From: Pocillopora verrucosa
Taxonomy: Eukaryota > Cnidaria > Anthozoa > Scleractinia > Pocilloporidae
Assembly: GCF_036669915.1 (NCBI RefSeq)
Contig: NC_089316.1
Coordinates: forward strand, 3,501,243 to 3,565,242
Reading direction: 5' to 3'
DNA length: 64,000 nucleotides
Shown piece after piece: positions 61,608 through 64,000 of the stretch. Below the pieces are notes generated by a model that saw only the letters and a list, made by a program, of their open reading frames with translations, was not told the origin of the DNA and made no database searches. A program made the translations under genes and the position numbers. Within the stretch, counting starts at the first letter, position 1; the number at the start of each line of letters is the position of its first letter.

Positions 61608-64000
61608 CTAAATATATTTGTGTTTCTTTTCAAGCTGGTACTTGCTCAGTCTTGAGGCAACGACAAAGGTGTCTCCGCTAACCGAGATAAACGAGATCTA
61701 GTGAAAGGAGAGTGTTGTAAGGTCCTCCAGAATTGGCACCATCAACGCAGCATCACTGTGGTAACTTTTCCCTTTAGCTTTGAGACGGGTCTAAGTAGAT
61801 CACTCTGCTAAATCGGTTTTGGTCGGCCGATCTTCATTATCAAAAAAAAAAAAGTTCACTGTTAAATTTCAAATCAATTCTGGGCTGACCCGCTTGGAGG
61901 CCGATCACAAAATGAATAAAAAGGCCAAAGTGGCTCAGTTTTGTCTAAAAACCACGCAAAGAAGCAATTCTACCTGGTCCTGAGCTTTATCTTTTCGTTC
62001 ACTTCCGTTTCCGGTTTGACGTCATTCCACGTTAGACCATCATCTTTGGAGTATTCAACTTTAAGGCCAGGCAGCTCAGTTGTCACGTGTAACTTATTGC
62101 AAGCAGCTTTGCAGACAACTCTAGAAACGAATAAAGAGGGCCACATGAATTTTTGCGCAAATTTCATTAAGCTTATGTACAGATCTACACTGGGTAGAAG
62201 CCTGTGTACCTTAAAGAGAAGTCCTATTTATACAAACCTCGCCACTGGAGGTGGTACACGGTACGGTACATCCATCTTATCAAGTCGAACCAGTTCCCTG
62301 TGACCGAGCGTGTTGGCAAAGTTGACCCAGTCTTCTTCTAATTGCTTTTGCCTTTCCTCGCCCCTTAGGTCTTCCCAAGATCCTTTATGCCACGCGCGTT
62401 CAGCCGCAGCCAATAGTCGAGGAAAAATCATGCTGTGCATCTGGTCAGCGGTACGGATCAATTCACCCCACATGGTTCCTTCCAATCCTACATGTGAAAC
62501 AAAGGCTGGCTTAATTGTTTCTTGAAATTTCTTTAAATACTATAGGCCAATGTGATCCCACCTATGACTAAACATGCGTGGCACACTAACAAAACATGCT
62601 TCGTGCAGGCATACCTTCGCTAAAAGCTAGCTCGCACGTGTGAGGCATTCAAAAGACCAACACTTTGTCGCTAACGAACTTGGAAACACTTTGAAGAACG
62701 ATTGTTTCCACAAATAACAGCTTGACTCTCCATTCTTCAGAACAGCACGATTCGCTTTTAACAAAATAAGAAAATGTATAACGAAAAGGCATTTTAAAAA
62801 GTGAAACTAATTCGTGTCGAGTTATCCTCGTCGTACACGGACCGAAGGGCGCAGCCAAGAGGGCTCTCGGAAAGCAGGTGTCACCCACCCCACCCTCCTT
62901 ATTCCACCGGTGAGGAATAATTTTTAACAACTCGATTATGCTCCTAAATGTCACTTAAGAATAAAGAAGGGACTTCTTCCCCTCCTGGTGGAAATCCTAC
63001 ATACGCTCTCGTGACAATGAAATGGTGGTTCCGTAGTTGTCTGTAGATGTTAGGGTCGAAGGAAATGAAACTACTTTACCGAGAATGTTCTGATTGCTAG
63101 GCGGTGAGTATCCAAATGTCTTCTTGATGTCAGTATATTTTTCTGCCCAGTTTAAGCCCCGTTCATTAAAGTCATGTTCTTGTGAATGATCAAAGTAGAG
63201 AAACCTTGCGGGGGTCAACACGACCTGAGAAAATAGATGAGATGAAATCATGAGAAGGTAACCATAAAAATTGCCAGAAAGCGCTTATTGAGTCCAATCC
63301 TGGAAAACTGACTGATGAGCAAAAAGCATATCAGACTGATTTGGTAATGTCATGATAGAATTTAACTGTTTACCCCCTTCCCCCCCCCCCCCCGTCACAT
63401 GGGGCACTGCAACATTCGTATCATTCCCCCCCCCCTTATTGGCAGTCAATTTCTAGATTATACCCTTTATACTCTATTGGCAACGGCTAATTCTCCCTCC
63501 GTCCCAAAACCCCCCACCCCCCCTGAACTGGTCCCTGGGCGATCGACATTTGTGAGGGTGTCTTCAAGAGAATCAAAATTACGTGAATATTACCTGAACT
63601 GAGTAAAAAAAAACAGGGTTATTACCTTGTAGCCACCTCTTACAAGTCTTGATATCCTCTCATCTTCAAGATCAGCTCCCCAAAAATACGCCACAGCGTT
63701 TTTATTCTTAATTATATTCCTATTCAACCCGATGCCTATGTCCCCGTCGGCAATGTTGGTAAATGAATCGCTCCAGCCTCCAATATCTAGACCGTGCTTA
63801 AGTGTGATACGGGAAAGACGTTCCACAAAAATGTTCATCAAGTATCGTTTGGTTAACCTATGTTCCGTCTTCTGACACTCTGGGGAGTCCACCCAGGCCC
63901 CATTAGGAACCTCGTCGCCTCCAAAGTGATAAAAGGTCAGCGGCTGTATGTCACTATGGAGACGAGATAAAGTTGATAAAATGAAATCGAGAAATGTGTA
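61608..64000 (-). CDS. GH20 chitobiase-type gene, copy E, 3' part; 5' end beyond right edge
   Basis: Exons: (beyond 64000)-63626, 63224-63080, 62487-62238, 62120-61974, 61677-61608. The first visible exon, in frame from base 64000, carries FYHFGGDEVPNGAW with the catalytic Asp-Glu. Next are ARFLYFDHSQEHDFNERGLN, MWGELIRTADQMHSMIFPRL and the C-terminal beta-sandwich (LPGLKVEYSKDDGLTWNDV). Phases equal those of copies A-D. Exon 63224-63080 is only 145 bases against 205-238 in the others, so about 20-31 residues of a loop after KKTFGYSPP are missing. The WED and WNNxWEWG motifs are replaced (GGWSDS, AYFWGADLEDE). The last exon (SGDTFVVASRLSKYQLEKKH...) was chosen by phase and position and is the least certain part. 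Confidence 0.87.
63365..63535. repeat. C-run-rich repeat in a copy E intron
   Basis: Three C-runs separated by ataccctttatactctattg and ctccctccgtccc; related to 46950-47160 in copy C. C-runs of this length are prone to sequencing error. Confidence 0.55.

Noticed and set aside
26314..64000. Lysosomal hexosaminidase (HEXA/HEXB) genes
   Set aside because: The copies have an N-terminal CHB_HEX domain, PYEPDPEERG and a C-terminal sandwich as in bacterial chitobiases; HEXA/HEXB have neither.

Overview
The window looks like nuclear DNA of an animal, most likely an anthozoan cnidarian (stony-coral-like). It is AT-rich, its genes are split by many GT-AG introns, and it is littered with short fold-back elements, a tRNA-derived SINE and a non-LTR retrotransposon tail of the kinds I associate with coral genomes. 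The taxon is an inference; no marker here fixes it.

Layout. (1) 1-8505, minus strand: 5' two thirds of a WAPL (cohesin release factor) gene, 14 coding exons, running off the left edge. (2) 8506-15932: no convincing gene; holds a non-LTR retrotransposon 3' end and fold-back elements. (3) 15933-17473, minus: a NET-family zinc-finger repressor (Noc/Elbow/ZNF703/ZNF503 type), first coding exon not located. (4) 17474-26313: gene-poor flank. (5) 26314-64000: a cluster of five chitobiase-type GH20 beta-N-acetylhexosaminidase genes, here called A (minus), B (minus), C (plus), D (minus) and E (minus, cut by the right edge).

The five GH20 genes share one exon plan: signal or anchor exon, then CHB_HEX domain, GH20b domain, three or four catalytic exons, a C-terminal beta-sandwich exon and a variable tail exon. 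Intron phases after successive exons are 1,1,0,0,1,2,2, so the cluster grew by duplication of an intron-bearing ancestor. All copies keep the catalytic Asp-Glu pair (HxGGDE). They differ in how the product is placed: A and B look secreted; C has an N-terminal membrane anchor, a long acidic stalk and an Asp/Asn-rich tail; D has a signal peptide plus a hydrophobic C-terminal tail, and a second possible first exon encoding a membrane anchor. B and D keep the tryptophan-rich active-site motif of bacterial chitobiases; A, C and E have lost it. C carries an in-frame TAA inside the catalytic domain although everything around it stays open. A shows a compensated frame change in its C-terminal domain, and B has an extra intron beside the catalytic motif.

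Together the enzymes would trim terminal GlcNAc/GalNAc from chitin fragments or glycans outside the cell or at its surface. WAPL (chromosome cohesion) and the NET factor (development) are functionally unrelated neighbours.
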